A DNA stretch of 64,000 bases from Monosporascus cannonballus (GCA_004154925.1 QJNS01000290.1:28006-92005), one strand, 5' to 3'. Counted from the stretch's first letter, positions 45,530 through 60,629 are shown. The notes: generated by a model not told the origin, from the sequence alone. Made by a program: numbers and translations.

Positions 45530-48194
45530 ATAAATTAATATATCGTTTATATATATAAAATAAAAATTATTGAAATAATAATTTAACGTAATATTAATAT
45601 AACGTTAAAAAACAACCGGTATATCGTTAAAACTGAAGAAGTATATTAATTATTCGAAAATCTCAAAATATATACGGAATATAATTTTCCACTTATTTCT
45701 CTAGCGGATACGTAACCGGTAAAAAACCGCTTAAATATCGAATTTCGTAAATTACCGGGTTTATAACAAAGTTTATAACGTTTTCTTTATTAACGGAAAA
45801 AAATAATAATCTTATTTCGTAATCTTATTTAACTTTTTATAATTTACGTAAAACCGTAAACCCTTGTTAAATTGTTTTACGAATAATACCGAGGCATTTA
45901 TAAAGAAATTATTAACTTAAATTTAATTTTTATTAAATAAGTTTATAAATATTTTACGTAAAATTAATATTTTTTTAATATTTCGTATAAAAATTCCTAC
46001 AAAATTATTTTTTAACTTAAGATATTTATTTCTAGGTTTATTATTACATTATTATTATTACGATAAAGTAATAATAATAAATTTTCGTTATTTGTAAAAA
46101 AGGTTTCGGAATTTCCGTATTTTTTTTTAAAAAAAATATTCCGTTATATCTTTAAAATTTAATTCCGGCTTTACCTTTAAAACCTTATTAATATCTTTTA
46201 AAAAAATTGCAAATAATTATATCTTATTTTTTCTGCGGCAATTTTATCACGTTATTACTGCGAAAATTATAATTGCTATTAAACAGGCTTTTTTATATTT
46301 TTATAATTATCTCTTTAGACGGTTTTTAAGTTTTTTATCGAACTATTTTTTTCGCGTAATATGGATGCAGTAACGTTATTTATAAAATAGATAAACCGTT
46401 ATTTCGTTTCGTATATAACATTATTATTTTTATTTAGGGTTTTCTCGAAATAAAGAGGTAAGATAAATTTTTAATTACGTACCTCTAGATTCGTTTTAAG
46501 CGGCCATCCAAATTTACGTTAATATAAATAATTTTTCAGATTGCAATTATTATAAGCTTATTATTTTTCGCTAGCTTTAACCGACGGAATATAATAAGTA
46601 TATATTATAACTTTAAACGGAAAATTAACCGTTCATTAAAAATAAAATAATAAATATATTTATTATCGATTAAGATATTTATATATATAGTATTATTAAT
46701 TAAAACATTTAATTTAAAAAAGATATTATTTAATTTGTTATTAGTTTTTTATAATATTTTTATTACGTCCCCCCTTTATTAACAATTTTTAATAAAACTC
46801 ACTTTTTTAAATTTTCGTTATTTAAATTATTATTCCCGTTAACGGTATTCTGCAAATTCGTTACCGTAATTTTCGTCCTAGCCGGATAAAGCCATTTTAC
46901 AGGTTTATATTTAGGGTATTTCTAATTCGAATAGTTCGTAACGGCATAACGGAAATATTATTTTTTCCGTTTCCGAATTTTTATTTCGTTATCGGAAAAC
47001 TATTTCGTATAAGGCCGGTTATCCAAGCCCTATTCCGAACTATTTTCGAATCGGCTTTTTCGATTACTTTGTTATTAGTTTATAAATTTAAAAATTAATA
47101 TAATTAATTACGCGATATATGTTATAAATATATTCTCTTAAATATTTATTATTTAAATTAATTTATTAATTTAATTAACGTATTATTATTAATTAATTGT
47201 TTCGTTTTTTATTAAAATACCAAATTATTGTTTTTTATTTATATAATAATTAAGTAAAGTTTTTAAATAATTAATTATCTTTTTTATTTTACGTATTTAA
47301 AAATTATAATCGTCGTAAAATATGCTTTTCGTAATTAATATATTATAACATTACGTATTAATATTGATATTTAAGAAAATTATCTTAATTAATAAAAATT
47401 ATATTAGCTTTTTATGTTTAATTGATTTAAGTTTAAAATCTAATAAATAATTTTAAAACTATTAATTATTATCTTACATTATACGTTATAATTATTCCTT
47501 AACGATTATATTATTTATTTATTTTTTAATTATTCTTTTATATAAAAAAATTATTAACGTTAAAACTTTGTCGTAAATTTCTTTATTTCGGATTAATAAT
47601 TAAGTTATAATTGTTTTTCGGTAAATATAAATATTATAATACTTAAATAAATTACTATAAGAAAACCGAAAATAAACCAGTTTTCCTTTATTTTCGTACG
47701 AAATATAGCAAAAAACGAACGGAACGTTTTTTATTTCCCGTTTTACGAAAACCATTTTATAAGCTTATAATTTGTTCTTATAAACGCGTTATTAAGCGGC
47801 AGGCCTATCGTAAGTTTTTGGTAAAGCGGGTCCTATTTTATAAAGGCCTTTTTTTGATTTTCGTATAAAGGTTTTTTTTTTAATTTTATTATCCGGTTAA
47901 GCAAATTATTTATTATTTTATTATAACTAAGGATTAATTTGGCAAATATTTTTTGTTATATATTAAGCTTTTTAAATATATTTATAAGCAATTAATATTA
48001 TAAGTTTTCCTTAATGGTTCCGGATAAGGTTAATGCCGTAAATTCGCCACTGGTTTTATCGGTTATATTATTTTGTAATTACTTTGCTGTAAAACCTTTT
48101 TTAACTTATTATCCGTAACCAAGGTATTTTTGGAAAACGTTTCGTTTTTATTTAATTCTTTTAGAAATTATAATAAGTTATAACCTTAAATATA

Positions 48195-48383
48195 TATAAC
48201 AAATACGATACGTAAGTTAAACGAAGGTACGGCCTAATAAAGATTTATATTTAAAATAAAAAGAGAAAAAAAATATAACTAGCCACCAGCGAGGTGGTTA
48301 TTTCTTATATATATATGGGTGAGCTCGGGCTAAGGAGCTCGCTCCGTAAGCTCAAGCTGCCCTATAGGCTTTAGCCTGTAACA
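48195..48383 (-). repeat. 5' LTR of family B copy 1
   Basis: 189 bp. Contains GAGCTCGGGCTAAGGAGCTC and ends GCCTGTAACA at the duplication GTTAT. Read on the element's own strand it starts TGTTACAGGC. It is less mutated than its partner at 42783-42972. Confidence 0.88.
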
Positions 48384-48388
48384 GTTAT

Positions 48389-50923
48389 TAACCCTAGTTC
48401 TTTATTTTAATACAAATTATACGTTTCGTTATATCGAAAATATAATATTATATAACGATTAATTCCGGCCGTTTTTATTAATATAAAAGTTAAATTTTTT
48501 TTATATTATTAATATAATGCTATATAATTTTTAAATTTAATTATTTTTATTAATATAAGTTATAAGTTCTATTATATCAATAATAGATTATTATGTAATA
48601 ATTAACTTTATTTTATGAAAATAATATATAATATAAATTTTATCATATTAATATAATATAATAATATTTTTATCAATGTTATATTTTAAGAAATCTGTAT
48701 TATTATATTAATTAGAAATAACGGTTAAATTTATGTAAAATGATTACCTAATTGAGATCGTTTTTTGTGCTAAAATTTAAATAGATTTATATAAAATTAA
48801 TTATATTTAAAGCAATTGAATTTGTATTAATAAGAAAACTTAATAAATAGTTAATAAAAATATGTAAAAAATATATAGTCGTTATTTTTATAATTTATAT
48901 ACGATTAGTTTATAATAATTAGCTATGATTTATGATGTTACTAAGATTACGAAACGTAGTTAAATTATTTCATTGTATAAAACTTTACGACATTTTTATT
49001 AATAAAAATGTATTTAATTAAGGTTTAATCATAAATTAAATTTCGAATTCTTTTAGATTTTAAACTTTTATATAATAATACTGTTAAATTTTAAATAATA
49101 TTATCAATTTTATATTAATTGTTTACTAATGAATTTGTAAGGTTTTCGAAAAAGATTTAAATTTAAATAAATGAAATCGTAATTTCGTTAAATTAAAATC
49201 AAAATTCGTTATTAGCTAGACTTTTTAATTATACACTTTATTTATCTTGAAAATCGTTAAATTTTATTAAATTATATTAAGTAGTATATGAGAAATTTAA
49301 ACATAAATGTAAAATTTCAAATATTAAAAAATGTTTTAAAAAGAATTAAATAATTTAACAAACTTTTATTAACAAATTAGAGAATGTTTAAAACTTTTTA
49401 AACCTATATTATTTTATACTGTTATTAGAAATTTATAAGTATTTTTAATATATTATCAAATCTAGTTTAAGAATTTTCTTATTTAATTTTTTATGTATAG
49501 TTTTTAAACAGAATTTATAATAAAATAAGATATCAAAAATCCGATTAGGCAATGAGAATGTATTATAAAAACTTTAATTATTTAATTAATAAAAACATAA
49601 AAAATAGTATAAATATATAATTACGATCAACTCGAATAGATTTTAACGAAGGTTTTCTAAATAATAAATAAAAAATAAAAGCCGATATATAAATTTAGTA
49701 ATTACGATAAACAATGGGTATCTAGTTATAGCAACGCGATTATTTAATTAATATCCAAAATTAAACTGAGATGAAAAAATAATAATAATTTAGTTTTTCA
49801 CTAATTTTATAAAAATATAAAAAAACGTTTTAAAATTTAATAATCTAAACTGTTATTAAATTATATTATTATTATAATTAATATTTATAAAAAACAATTT
49901 ATTTCAGCAATAAAAAATTATTAAAAATAAATATAATAATAAAATTGTATTTATAATTAATATAAATATTTTTAGATATAATAATACTATTTTTGGTATT
50001 ATATTACAATTTATTGAATTTGATAGTATATTTAAACAAAAGCAACATTAAATTAAGATATAAAATTTAAAAATGATAAAATTTTAAAAGATATTAATAT
50101 AATAATTAAATATTAGTATTGCAACAATAGTAAAAAAGTAATACAAAACGTAAATATATTATTAATATAGTTTAAGTTTTATATGAAAAAGAATTATTAC
50201 GATGCAAAATTATATACGAAATACGAAAAACTAAAAAGCTAACTTGAAACCTATTTAAAAAATACTAAAAGGTTTCAAAAAATTGTTAAGAAATATTAAA
50301 AATAAAAAAACCCGATTTATTTTAAACTTTAAATGGATATGATGAAATCTATATTATATATTACAAACGGCGAAAATATTGGATATATAACGAATAAAAA
50401 AAGTTTATTTATTAACGTATTATATATATATAAAAGAAATTTAATTTTTTTATTTAAGCGGAACACAGTAAAGTAAATTAAAGGTAATATTAATTTTTTC
50501 AAAATGTTATTTTTTAAACTTATACAAATAAACAAATAATCCTATAAAATTAATTTAAAAATAATATCGATAAAAGAAATATTATGTTTTTTATAAGTAC
50601 TATAATTATTAATTTGCAAAAAGAGTAATATAATATACCATAAAGAAATATCATCAAAATGTCTTTATAAAATTTTATTTTTATTTAATATTAATTATAA
50701 ATCTTTAAAAACTTTATTAAAATAAAAAATCGGATTTTTAATTAGGAAATATAGAAATGTAATAACGATATAATATATTAAAATATTATGTAATAAAATC
50801 ATAAATAATTAATATACTTCGAAAATTAAATATGCTAATAAAACCGATTAATATAATGATTTAATACGTTACCTATAAAAATTCAGATACGATTTAAAAA
50901 ATTCGACGAAATCTTAAAAAAAT
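48389..50923. other. AT-rich decayed DNA between the two family B elements
   Basis: About 2.5 kb, extremely AT-rich, with no recognisable coding motif. Contains a copy of repeat family D at about 48770-49050. The rest shows nothing I can name. Confidence 0.6.
48770..49050 (+). repeat. Repeat family D, copy 1 (RIP-mutated, LTR-like)
   Basis: Aligns over about 265 bp with 60630-60895 and over about 200 bp with 58690-58895. Shared landmarks are TTATATAAAATTAATTATAT, ATTACGAAACGTA, and a closing AAGGTTTAAT. The size and repeated copies suggest a solo LTR, possibly copia-type, but no termini or target duplication could be fixed. Confidence 0.55.
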
Positions 50924-50928
50924 TAGTT

Positions 50929-51120
50929 TGTTATAGGTTAAAGCTTATAGGGCAGCTCGGGCTTACGGAGCGAGCTCCTTAGCCCGAGCTTACCTATATA
51001 TATATAAGGAGCAGCCATTTTGCTAGTAGCTAGTTATTTTTCCTTTTTCTTCTTTATTTTGAATATAAACCTTTATTGGGCCGTACCTCCGTTTAACTTA
51101 TGCATCGTGCCTTTTACATA
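50929..51120 (+). repeat. 5' LTR of family B copy 2
   Basis: Starts TGTTATAGGTTAAAGC, contains GAGCGAGCTCCTTAGCCCGA, and ends CATCGTGCCTTTTACATA. Preceded by the duplicated TAGTT. Confidence 0.88.
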
Positions 51121-53829
51121 TATTTAAGGTTGTAATTTATTACAATTATCAAGAAATTAAGTAAAAGCGAAACGTTTTTTAAAAATACTTTAGTTACGAA
51201 TAATAAGCCAAAAAAAGTTTTATAACGAAATAATTACGAAATAATATAACTGATAAAACCATAAGCGAACTTACGATATTAACATTATCCGAAACCATTA
51301 AGGAAAATTTATAATATTAATTATTTGTAAATATATTTTAAAAATTTAATATATAACAGAAAAAATTTGCCAAATTAATTTTTAACCGTAACGATATAAT
51401 AAATAATTTATTTAACCGGATAACGAAAATAAAAAAATATTTTTTATAAAAGCGGAAAAAGAAAAAGCCTTTTTAAAATAAAATCCGTTTCGTTAAAAAT
51501 TTACGGTAAGCTTACCGTTTAATAATGCGTTTGCAGAAACGAATCGTAAGCCTATAAAATAACTTTTATAAAACGGAAAATAAAAAACGTTCCGTTTATT
51601 TTTCGCCATATTTCGTACGAAAGTAAAAAAAAACCGGTTTATTTCCGGCTTCCTTAAGGTAACTTACTGAAGTATTATAATATTTATATTTATCGAAAAA
51701 TAATTACGATTTAATTATTAATTTAAAATAAGAAAATTACGAAAAAGTTTTAACCTTAATAATTTTTCCTTTTATATAAAAAAATTAATTCGAAAATAAG
51801 TAAACGATATAATTTATTAGGAAAGAATTATAATATATAAAATAAAATAATAATTAATAATTTTAAAATTATTTATTAAATTTTAAATTTAAATTAACTA
51901 AATATAAAGATTTAATATAACCCTTAATAATTAAAGTGGTTTTCTTAAATATTAATATTAATACGTAATTCCATAATGCGTTAATTATAAAAAATATGCT
52001 TTACGATAATTATAACCGTTAAATACGTAAGGTAAAAAAAATAATTAATTATTTAAAATTTTTGCCCGATTATTATATAAGCAAAGAAATAACGATCTAA
52101 TATTTCGGTAAAAAAAGTAAAATAATTAATTAATAATAATATATTAATTAAATTAATAAACCGGTTTAAATAATAAATATTTAAGAAAATATATTTATAA
52201 TAAACATTACGTAATTAATTACGTTAATTTTTAAATTTATGGAATATTAACGAAATAGTTAAAAAGATTAATCCAAGGGTAATTTGAAATAAGGTTCGGA
52301 TAACCGGCTTTATGCGAAATAATTTTCCGATAACGAAATAAAAGTTCGGAAACAGAAAAAATAATGTTTCCGTTACGCCGTTACGAATTATTCGAATTAA
52401 GAATACCTTAAATACAAATCCGTAAAACAGTTTCGTCTGGTTAAAATAAAGGTTACAATAACGAACTTACGGAATACTGTTAACGGGAATAATAATTCGG
52501 ATAACGAAAATTTTTAAAAAAAATTATTTTTTGTTAAAAATTATTAATAAAAAAAGAACGAAATAAAGAAAAAATTATAAAAAGTTAATGATAAATTAAA
52601 TAATACCTTTTTTATATTAAACGCCTTAATTAATAATATTATATATATAAACGTCCTAATCGATAATAAATATATTTATTATTTCGTATTTAATTAACAA
52701 TTAATCCGCCGTTTAAATTTATAACGTATATTTATTATATTTTATTAATTAAAATTCGCAAAAAATAACGAATTTATAATAATTACGATCCGAAATATTA
52801 TTTACGTTAACATAAATTTAAACGGCTACCTAAAATAAATTTAAAAGTATATAATTAAAATTTTATTTTATCTTTTTATTTTGGGAAAACCTTAAATAAA
52901 ATATAATAATATTATGTACGAGACGAAATAACGGCTTATCTATTTCGTAAATAATATTATTACGTTTATATTATCCGAAAAAACATAATTTAATAAGAAA
53001 TTTAAAAACCGTTTAGAAGGGCGGTTATAAAAATATAAAAAAACCCGCTTAGTAGCAATTATAACTTTCGCGGCGATAATACGGCAGAACCGCTATAAAA
53101 AACGGGATATAATTATTTATAATTTTTATAAAAAATATTAATAAGGCCTTAAAAGTAAAGCCGTAATTAACCTTTAAGGATATAACGAAACGTTTTCTTA
53201 AAAAAATACAGAAATTCCGAGATTTTTTTACAAATAACAAAAATTCGTTATTATTATTTTATTATAATAATAACGACGTACCGATAAAGCTAAAAATAAA
53301 TATTTCGGGTTAGGAAAAAATAATTTTATAAAAACCTTTATATAAAATATTAAAAGAAAAGTTATTAATTTTACGTAAAATATTTATAAATTTATTCGAC
53401 AAAACTTGGATTCGAGCTTATAATTTATCTGTAAGTGCTCCAGTATTATTTATAAAAAAACTTAATAAAGGTTTATGGTTTTGCGTAAATTATAAAAAAT
53501 TAAATAAAATTATAAAATAAAACTGTTATTTTTTCTATTAATAAAAAAACGTTATGAACCTTATTATAAACCTGGTAATTTACAAAGTTTAATATTTAAA
53601 CAGTTTTTTACCGGTTACGTATTTATTAAAAAACGAATGGAAAATTACGTTCCGTATACGTTTAAAGCTTTTCAAATAATTAATATATTTATTCGATTTT
53701 AACGATATACCGGCTATTTTTTAATATTACATTAATATTACGTTAAAACGTTATCTTAATAACTTTTATTCGGTATATATATATAATATATTAATTTATT
53801 CGTCCAATTTTCGAATTAACTATATAGCT

Positions 53830-54410
53830 AAAATTAAGCTGGTGTTTTGCCGTTTAGCGGAAATAAAATTAAAGCTGGATTCGGATAAATACGAATTTAT
53901 AATTTAAGAAACGAAATACTTAAAGTTTATTATCGAGATAAAAATAAGCTTAAAAGTTAATTTTTTAAAAATAACCGTTATTCGGGAATAAAAGGCCTTT
54001 ATTAATATAAAAAAGGTTAAAACTTTTATTAGGTTTGCTAATTTTTACTAAATCTTTATAAAAGATTTTAATAAAATAACGGTTCCCTTTTTACGATTAA
54101 TTTAAAAAAATATCTTTTTCCGCCAAAAAAAAGAAAAGTAATAAGTTTTCGACCGATTTAAAAAAAACTTTTTATTATAATATTTATCTTTACGTATTAA
54201 AATTTTTAAAAAAACGGTAATAAAAGCAAATTATTCCGGCTAAATACTTAGAAAATGTTTATTTTAATTCGATTTATTAAGGCATTTATAATTAATTACT
54301 TATTTTTTAAGGAAATTGTCGCCAGTTAAATATAAATACGAAATATATAATAAAAAGCTATTAATTATTATTAAAACGTTAACGAAATAGAAAAAAAGTT
54401 TTAAGGGCTA
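53830..54410 (+). pseudogene. RT / RNase H remnant, family B copy 2
   Basis: Near 53860-53990 the + strand reads KLKLDSDKYEFII then TKYLKFIIEIKISLKVNF, equivalent to the copy 1 RT segment with one stop between. Near 54335-54410 it reads KYEIYNKKLLIIIKTLTK, corresponding to the RNase H Y(D/N)KELLAII block. Stops and Glu-to-Lys (GAA to AAA) changes agree with RIP on this strand. Confidence 0.75.
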
Positions 54411-56324
54411 ATTAATCTTTTTATAATCCTAATAAATTATATAAATTTTTAATATTATATAAATACCTATAAATGTATTAAAAAGTAAATTCGATAAACT
54501 AATTTTTTGTCCGCTTTTAATTTCGTACTTAAATATTACTTTAATAAGTTAATAAGTTAATTTAATATCATATTTTAAAAATTATAAAATATATTTTATG
54601 GCGAAAACAATGTTAAATTTAAAAAGTAAATAACCTGGTTAATTAAGGAAAAATAATTATTTAATAAATTAACGCGGATTTAGGAAGTTTTGATAGCCAT
54701 AATTTTCTTAAAATAAAATAATAACGAACGACCAGTTATATTTTTTGGTAAAAAAATATTTCTTAAAAAAGATTTTTAAAAAATATAAGATTTAAAAATT
54801 ATTAAGGATAAAACCTTAAATATGGCATATATTACCGTAGCCTAAAAGTTACGTAATTTCCCTTTAGTTATAAATACGGTAAAGGTTTTTATAACGGAAT
54901 ACTTTTTTAACTTTGAGGATTTTTTATAATTTAAAGGATATATTTGGGTTCTTATTTAAAAACCGTTCCGGACGTTATTAATTTAACGGGTATATAATTT
55001 CTATATTATTAATTACCTAAGAAAAAACGTTACGTTAATAATATTAATTTATATTTATTACTGGCCGGAATAAATTTAGGATATACGCCGTTTTTGCCGT
55101 AATTATAATATATATAATAGGTTATACGTATAAAAAATCGAAAAAAAGATTATTATAACTTTTATTTATTCCAAACCGATTTTATTTAGATTGTTCGATA
55201 AATTTTATAATTAATTCATCGGCAAAACTAAAAAAACCTTTATTTTTTATAATATTTTACGATTATTTAATAAAAACGATTGTTTTTAAATTAATACTTA
55301 ATATAAACATAAAAATATACATTTAACGTTTGATTATTTATTATTAAACATATTACGGTTTTTTTAAAAAATTAATATACGATAAAAAATAATTAAATAA
55401 ATAAATCCTGGATTTATTTATACGATTTAATAAATATATAATAATAACTTCATATATTCTTTTATCTGTAAACGGACGGAATTATGGAAAAAATTAACCA
55501 AAAAAGTTTCGCATATTTTCGTTATTTTATAAATTATATATAATATAATTAAGCCGAATTTTTACCGGTAACATAATTAACCTTTAATAATAAGAATTTT
55601 TCGTTAAAAGTAAATATTTTTTAAATAATTTATAAATACGATATAAAATTTATTAACGAAATACCGGTAATTCCTTAATTAATTCTTAAAGCAAAAAAAG
55701 TTATTAATTTTATTAAAAAGTTGTCAAAAAATACGGAATTCGTATATGTTATATTAATATCGATATAGGCCCGGATAAAACAATTAATTAATATTTTTAA
55801 AAAATAAGTACCATATTTCAAAATAAATAATTTAATATAATTAAATTTAAAAATTATAATTATTTCGTAATTATTTAAAAAATTATTTTAAATATATATT
55901 AAATATAAAATTATTATTATTATGCCGTATAATATTATAAAATTAAACGAATTATTAAGGATATATCCGAAATTTAACGTAAACCTTTTAAAATCAATAA
56001 TAAAAAACTTATTATTTAATTAAATTTTAAATAATATTTAACCGTTATTAATATTATTAAAAAAACAAATATATAATAAAACGTATATTAAAGGCCGAAA
56101 ATAAATATATAAATTATGGTTACCGAAAAAAACAATTTGTAAAATAGGCAAATTACGCCAAACCAATATAAGAATTATGTAATAATTTCGAAAAATTATT
56201 TAAAAACGAAAACGGGGTTAGCAAAAACGTAAAAGTACAAACAGAAACAAAAAAAAAGGTATAAGTAAAGCCGCCGCCACCTTGCCGTAATTTCGTTATT
56301 CCTTAAGGGCGAAAAAAGGAATAA

Positions 56325-56514
56325 TATTATAAGCTAAAGATTATAAAGCAGCTCGGGCTTACGGAACGAACTCCTTAGCCCGAACTTACCTATATATATA
56401 TAAAAAGCAGCCACCTCGCTGATGGCTAGCTGTTTCTCCCCTTCCCTCCTTCCCTTGAATATAAACCTTTGTTGGGCCGTGCCTCCGTTCAACTTACGCA
56501 TCGTGCCCGTCATA
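56325..56514 (+). repeat. 3' LTR of family B copy 2
   Basis: Begins TATTATAAGCTAAAG (TGTTATAAGC mutated) and ends GCATCGTGCCCGTCATA just before the second TAGTT. Its 3' half is the best-preserved of the four family B LTRs. Confidence 0.88.
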
Positions 56515-56519
56515 TAGTT

Positions 56520-59500
56520 ATAAAAAAGCTATAAAATAATAAAATTTCGGAAAATAAAACAAAATGCAACCTGTTTTAAATATATCGATAAAAAGGATAA
56601 TAACTTTATTATTTTACAAATATAAATTAGAAGGTATTAATATATTATATTAATAAATTAAAAAGTTTTAAATAAGCAATGTATTATATTAAATATAATT
56701 ATAATTATTAAACGTTATAACTTTGCTTATAGTAATAAAAGAATTTAACCTAAAATTAATTAAATTAAGACTTTTATTAAAAAAAGAATATTATATAATA
56801 CATTTCAATTTTCTTTAATTTAAAAATCATAATATAATTTTAAAACTATTTAAAATATATTTATACGAAATATTAATTTATAGGAATTTCAATTAGATAA
56901 AGTTTATTTTATATTATATTTATAAATGAAAGATATTTTAAAGTTTCGACGTTTAAATAATAATAATAATAAAAATAACTATAAAATAAATATAATATCA
57001 TAAACTGAAATATTAAAAAGGTTTAACTTATTATTATTATATTTACAGTAAACGTTAAGTAAATGAACAACGTTTTATAATAATAACTTGAATATTTAAA
57101 AGGTTTTATTTAATATATTATTACATTATTACCGAGCTAAATAATTTTTAAAAGATATTTAAAATGACATTATTAAAATATAATAAGTAAAACTCTACAA
57201 TACTTATAAAATATTTTTTATTTTTCTTACTTAAAAAATAACGATTTACGATTTATAATTATTTAATAATAATTAAATAATATTTCTATTAAAAATTATA
57301 TATCGTTATTCTTAATTATTAAAATACAATTTTTATTTAATAAAATTATATTATGTATAATCTTAGATTTTAAATATAAATATAATTTTATTAAAATTGA
57401 AAAGAATATAAAAAAGAAATCTTAAAACGAAATGCGAATTATTTTAATATTTAATTATATTACTAAACTTTTTAACTATATTAATATTTGTATGGATAAT
57501 AAATTGAATATTACGAAATATTTGTATATTTTTATTGAACATTATTGCGATAATAGTTTTACATTTTTTAGAGCGAAAAAATATATATAAAATACATTTA
57601 TTAAACCTTGTAAATATTGTAAGATTTAAAATTATCAATAGATTTAAGAATTAGTTTTTTCAATATGAAATGAAATATTTAAAATATAGTATTATTATAA
57701 ATGTTGATTAAAATGTTTAATGAAATTGTTATATTTATATTTAATTTTGTTCATAATATGAAAAAAACGAGATTAATAAATTAAACTATAATTATTAATA
57801 AATTTGTATTAATTACGCATAATTTCATACCTATATAAAATCAAAAACCGATATTACAGATTATACGTTAAATGTAGTAATTAAATAACGGAATAAGTAA
57901 AGTAAATTCTAGTTTATTCTATTTTTTTCAAATAAATTAAAAAATTCAATTACGGTATTTTAAATAAAAAGTTCATATTTATTATTATTGTATTTTTGAA
58001 AATTTTAGATATTGTTTTAAAGCAAATGTATATTAAATTTAAATCTTATTAGTTTTATTATGAACAAAAAGCTTATAAAACGATAAATAATATATATAAA
58101 AATATAGCGAATTTCAATTTCGTTGTTATTTATAAAAGGTTTTAAATATAATAAAATAAATATTTTAAATAATAAAATTTCAAAAGATATTTAATCAAAA
58201 TCAATTATATTATTTGCACTATAATTTTTAAAAGAAAATCTATATTTAGAACAAATCATAATAATGCCGTTTATATTATGCAATATATATTAAAGACTTA
58301 AAAAATATTACGATAACTTATTAAAACATAAATAAATAGGGTTATAATTTTTTAAAAAAGAATATTAAATAAATTTAATACGTTGTGTAAATAACATTTA
58401 ATTATATAGATATTTAAAAGTTTTAAAAATCTTAAAACGCTTTTAATGTATTGATTTTTTATATATTAAAATAATAATTTAAAAAGCACAACAATAATAT
58501 ACGTTTTCTAACAAGGCTAAAATATAACGATATAAAATTACGACCTAACAGGCCTAGACTTGCGGAAACGATTGCAACGACAAAGGTAAAATAACTCACT
58601 CTATAAGTTATATAACAAATGATCACTAATACATTTGTAAGTTTAGAAAAATAACTGTAATTACTAGAAATCATAATTACTACAAGCGACGTAATCGAAA
58701 ATAATTAATAGAATAATAAAAAACTATATATACGTTCGTTATTTCTATAATTTAGATAACAGCAATTTATATAAATAATTCGTTACGTAATACGCTCTTA
58801 GTATTACGAAACATAACAAATTATTGTATTTATTACTTAAAATTCTACTATATTTCTACTAATATAAACTCGTACGACTTGGATTTAATAGTGGGTTAAA
58901 CCGCTTAACTGTTATATATAAATCTTATAAAAAGTTATAGTTAATATTCATTTTTAAAAGTTTAAACAATTTAATTATTATAAACTTTATTTCTTAAATT
59001 TTTGGTTTGGAAAAGTTATTAATATATATATATTACGATAATATTTTCGTAATTATAAATAAACTTTCGAAATTATTCTATTTCTTAATAAAAAATAGTA
59101 ATGTAAAATGATTATATATTTTTGGGCAAAAATGTTTAAATATATATATATTATTATGTAGAATTATTTTTGATAAATTAATGACGTTTTTATTAACATT
59201 TTAATAAATTCATATAATATAAATCAGTTTAACTTATTAACTATTTAATATATTTAAACTTTAATAAAACGAATAAATAAAATAATTAAATTCAAAAATA
59301 TTTATTACATAATTAATATATAACACTAATTATTATAGAAACATTAAAATAATCTTAATAAATATAAATTCTATTTTTATATTTAAGATTTATAAAAATA
59401 CGTATATTGAATTTATTAATTATAAAATAATATTAATATCGAAATAATCTAAATAATTATACCAAAAAGTTAAAAGAAATTGATATATAACTAAATAAAT

Positions 59501-60629
59501 AAATATTATAATTAAAAGCAATTAAAAGAGAAAATGGTTTTAAAATAGGAAGTAATTGTTTTTCTTACGAAAAGTATTCAAATAAAAAGGTTAATAACAG
59601 TTACGAATTTATATATATCGGTTTATATAAAATTATTAAAAGGAATTTACAAAAGGTTATTAATTACCATTTTTATTAAAATGAAATTCAATTCCGTTTT
59701 CTATTTTTTAAATTAAGTCAATAATAAGTATGGTTAAAATTTAAACAAAATAAAGGAATATAAAAGTAAAAGAAAAAGTCGTATACAAAATAAAACAAAA
59801 TCTTAGATCTACAAAAAACCCGAATTTATCTAATACTTAATTAAATAAAAAATATATCCCGATTTTGAAAATACTTAAAAATATGCGAAAAGTCTTATAA
59901 ATACTTAACGCTTATTAAAGAACTTTTACTAATAATGTCGAGATCGCCGACAATAGCTTCTTAATTAAAATATTCGAGAATAAATTAATCGAACAAGGTA
60001 ATAAATAGCGCAATTATAATAACTTTAGTTTTTATGCGTTTTTATTTCTTTAATTTATTTATTACTTAAAATCCATAATTAATAAGTTTAACTTTTTTTT
60101 GTAAAGAAATTTTTTAGCGCTGTAAACAAAAAAAAGACCGATAATTTCGTTAATATTACGTTATTTATATGTTAGATTCTTTTTTTATCTGCTATTAAAG
60201 CCGCAAAAAAGTTTTTTTAATAAGAGCTTTTTTCAGTGTAAACGATTTTTTTCCTTAATACGACGCAAAACATCAATCGAAACGCCGGATTTATTATAAC
60301 TAAAATGATTTTTAATATATTTGTTATACCGACGGATTTCTTGGATTATTTAACATTTAATACCGTTGTCCAAATACGGTATATATGGTATTATTAAAAA
60401 ATCTAAATTTAATAATATAAATAACAGAAAATTTTAAACTTTTTTTAATTAAAACGATTACTAAATTTACGGTTAGTAATATAACTTATTATAATAAGAT
60501 AAAACTTACTAAAAATAAATTTTAAGGTCAAAAATCGTAAGAAAAAAATATATTACAATTTAAACCAAAACCGATTATAAGAAACGGTCGAATTTATACG
60601 AAAATATTACGTAATTTAACTTTTATTTA
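56520..60629. other. AT-rich decayed DNA left of gene island 2
   Basis: About 4.1 kb with very low GC. No motif of a known element survives except repeat family D at about 58690-58895. The short ORFs (57444-57638, 58459-58674) have no recognisable content. This is the most heavily decayed stretch of the window. Confidence 0.55.
58690..58895 (+). repeat. Repeat family D, copy 2
   Basis: Shares TCGTTATTTCTATAATTTA, ATTACGAAACATAAC, ACTCGTACGACTTGGATTTA with the other family D copies. Boundaries approximate. Confidence 0.5.

Larger units (their letters stand above)
42783..48383 (-). mobile_element. Ty3/gypsy element, family B copy 1, full length, minus orientation
   Basis: LTRs at 42783-42972 and 48195-48383 are bounded by a perfect 5-bp duplication GTTAT (42778-42782 and 48384-48388). 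The coding strand is minus: the RT remnant lies at 45338-45529. A purine-rich tract, read on the minus strand as GGGCAAGAAAAAGGGTGA, stands next to the downstream (left) LTR. 5601 bp, a usual gypsy size. All frames are broken by RIP-like changes. Confidence 0.92.
50929..56514 (+). mobile_element. Ty3/gypsy element, family B copy 2, full length, plus orientation
   Basis: LTRs at 50929-51120 (192 bp) and 56325-56514 (190 bp) are bounded by a perfect 5-bp duplication TAGTT (50924-50928 and 56515-56519). Coding strand is +: RT remnants lie near 53830-53990 and RNase H near 54330-54410. A purine-rich tract GGGCGAAAAAAGGAATAA precedes the 3' LTR. 5586 bp. Orientation is opposite to copy 1, 2.5 kb away. 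No long frame survives. Confidence 0.92.

Noticed and set aside
53049..53240. Minus-strand ORF within family B copy 2
   Set aside because: Antisense to the element's coding strand and without any motif.
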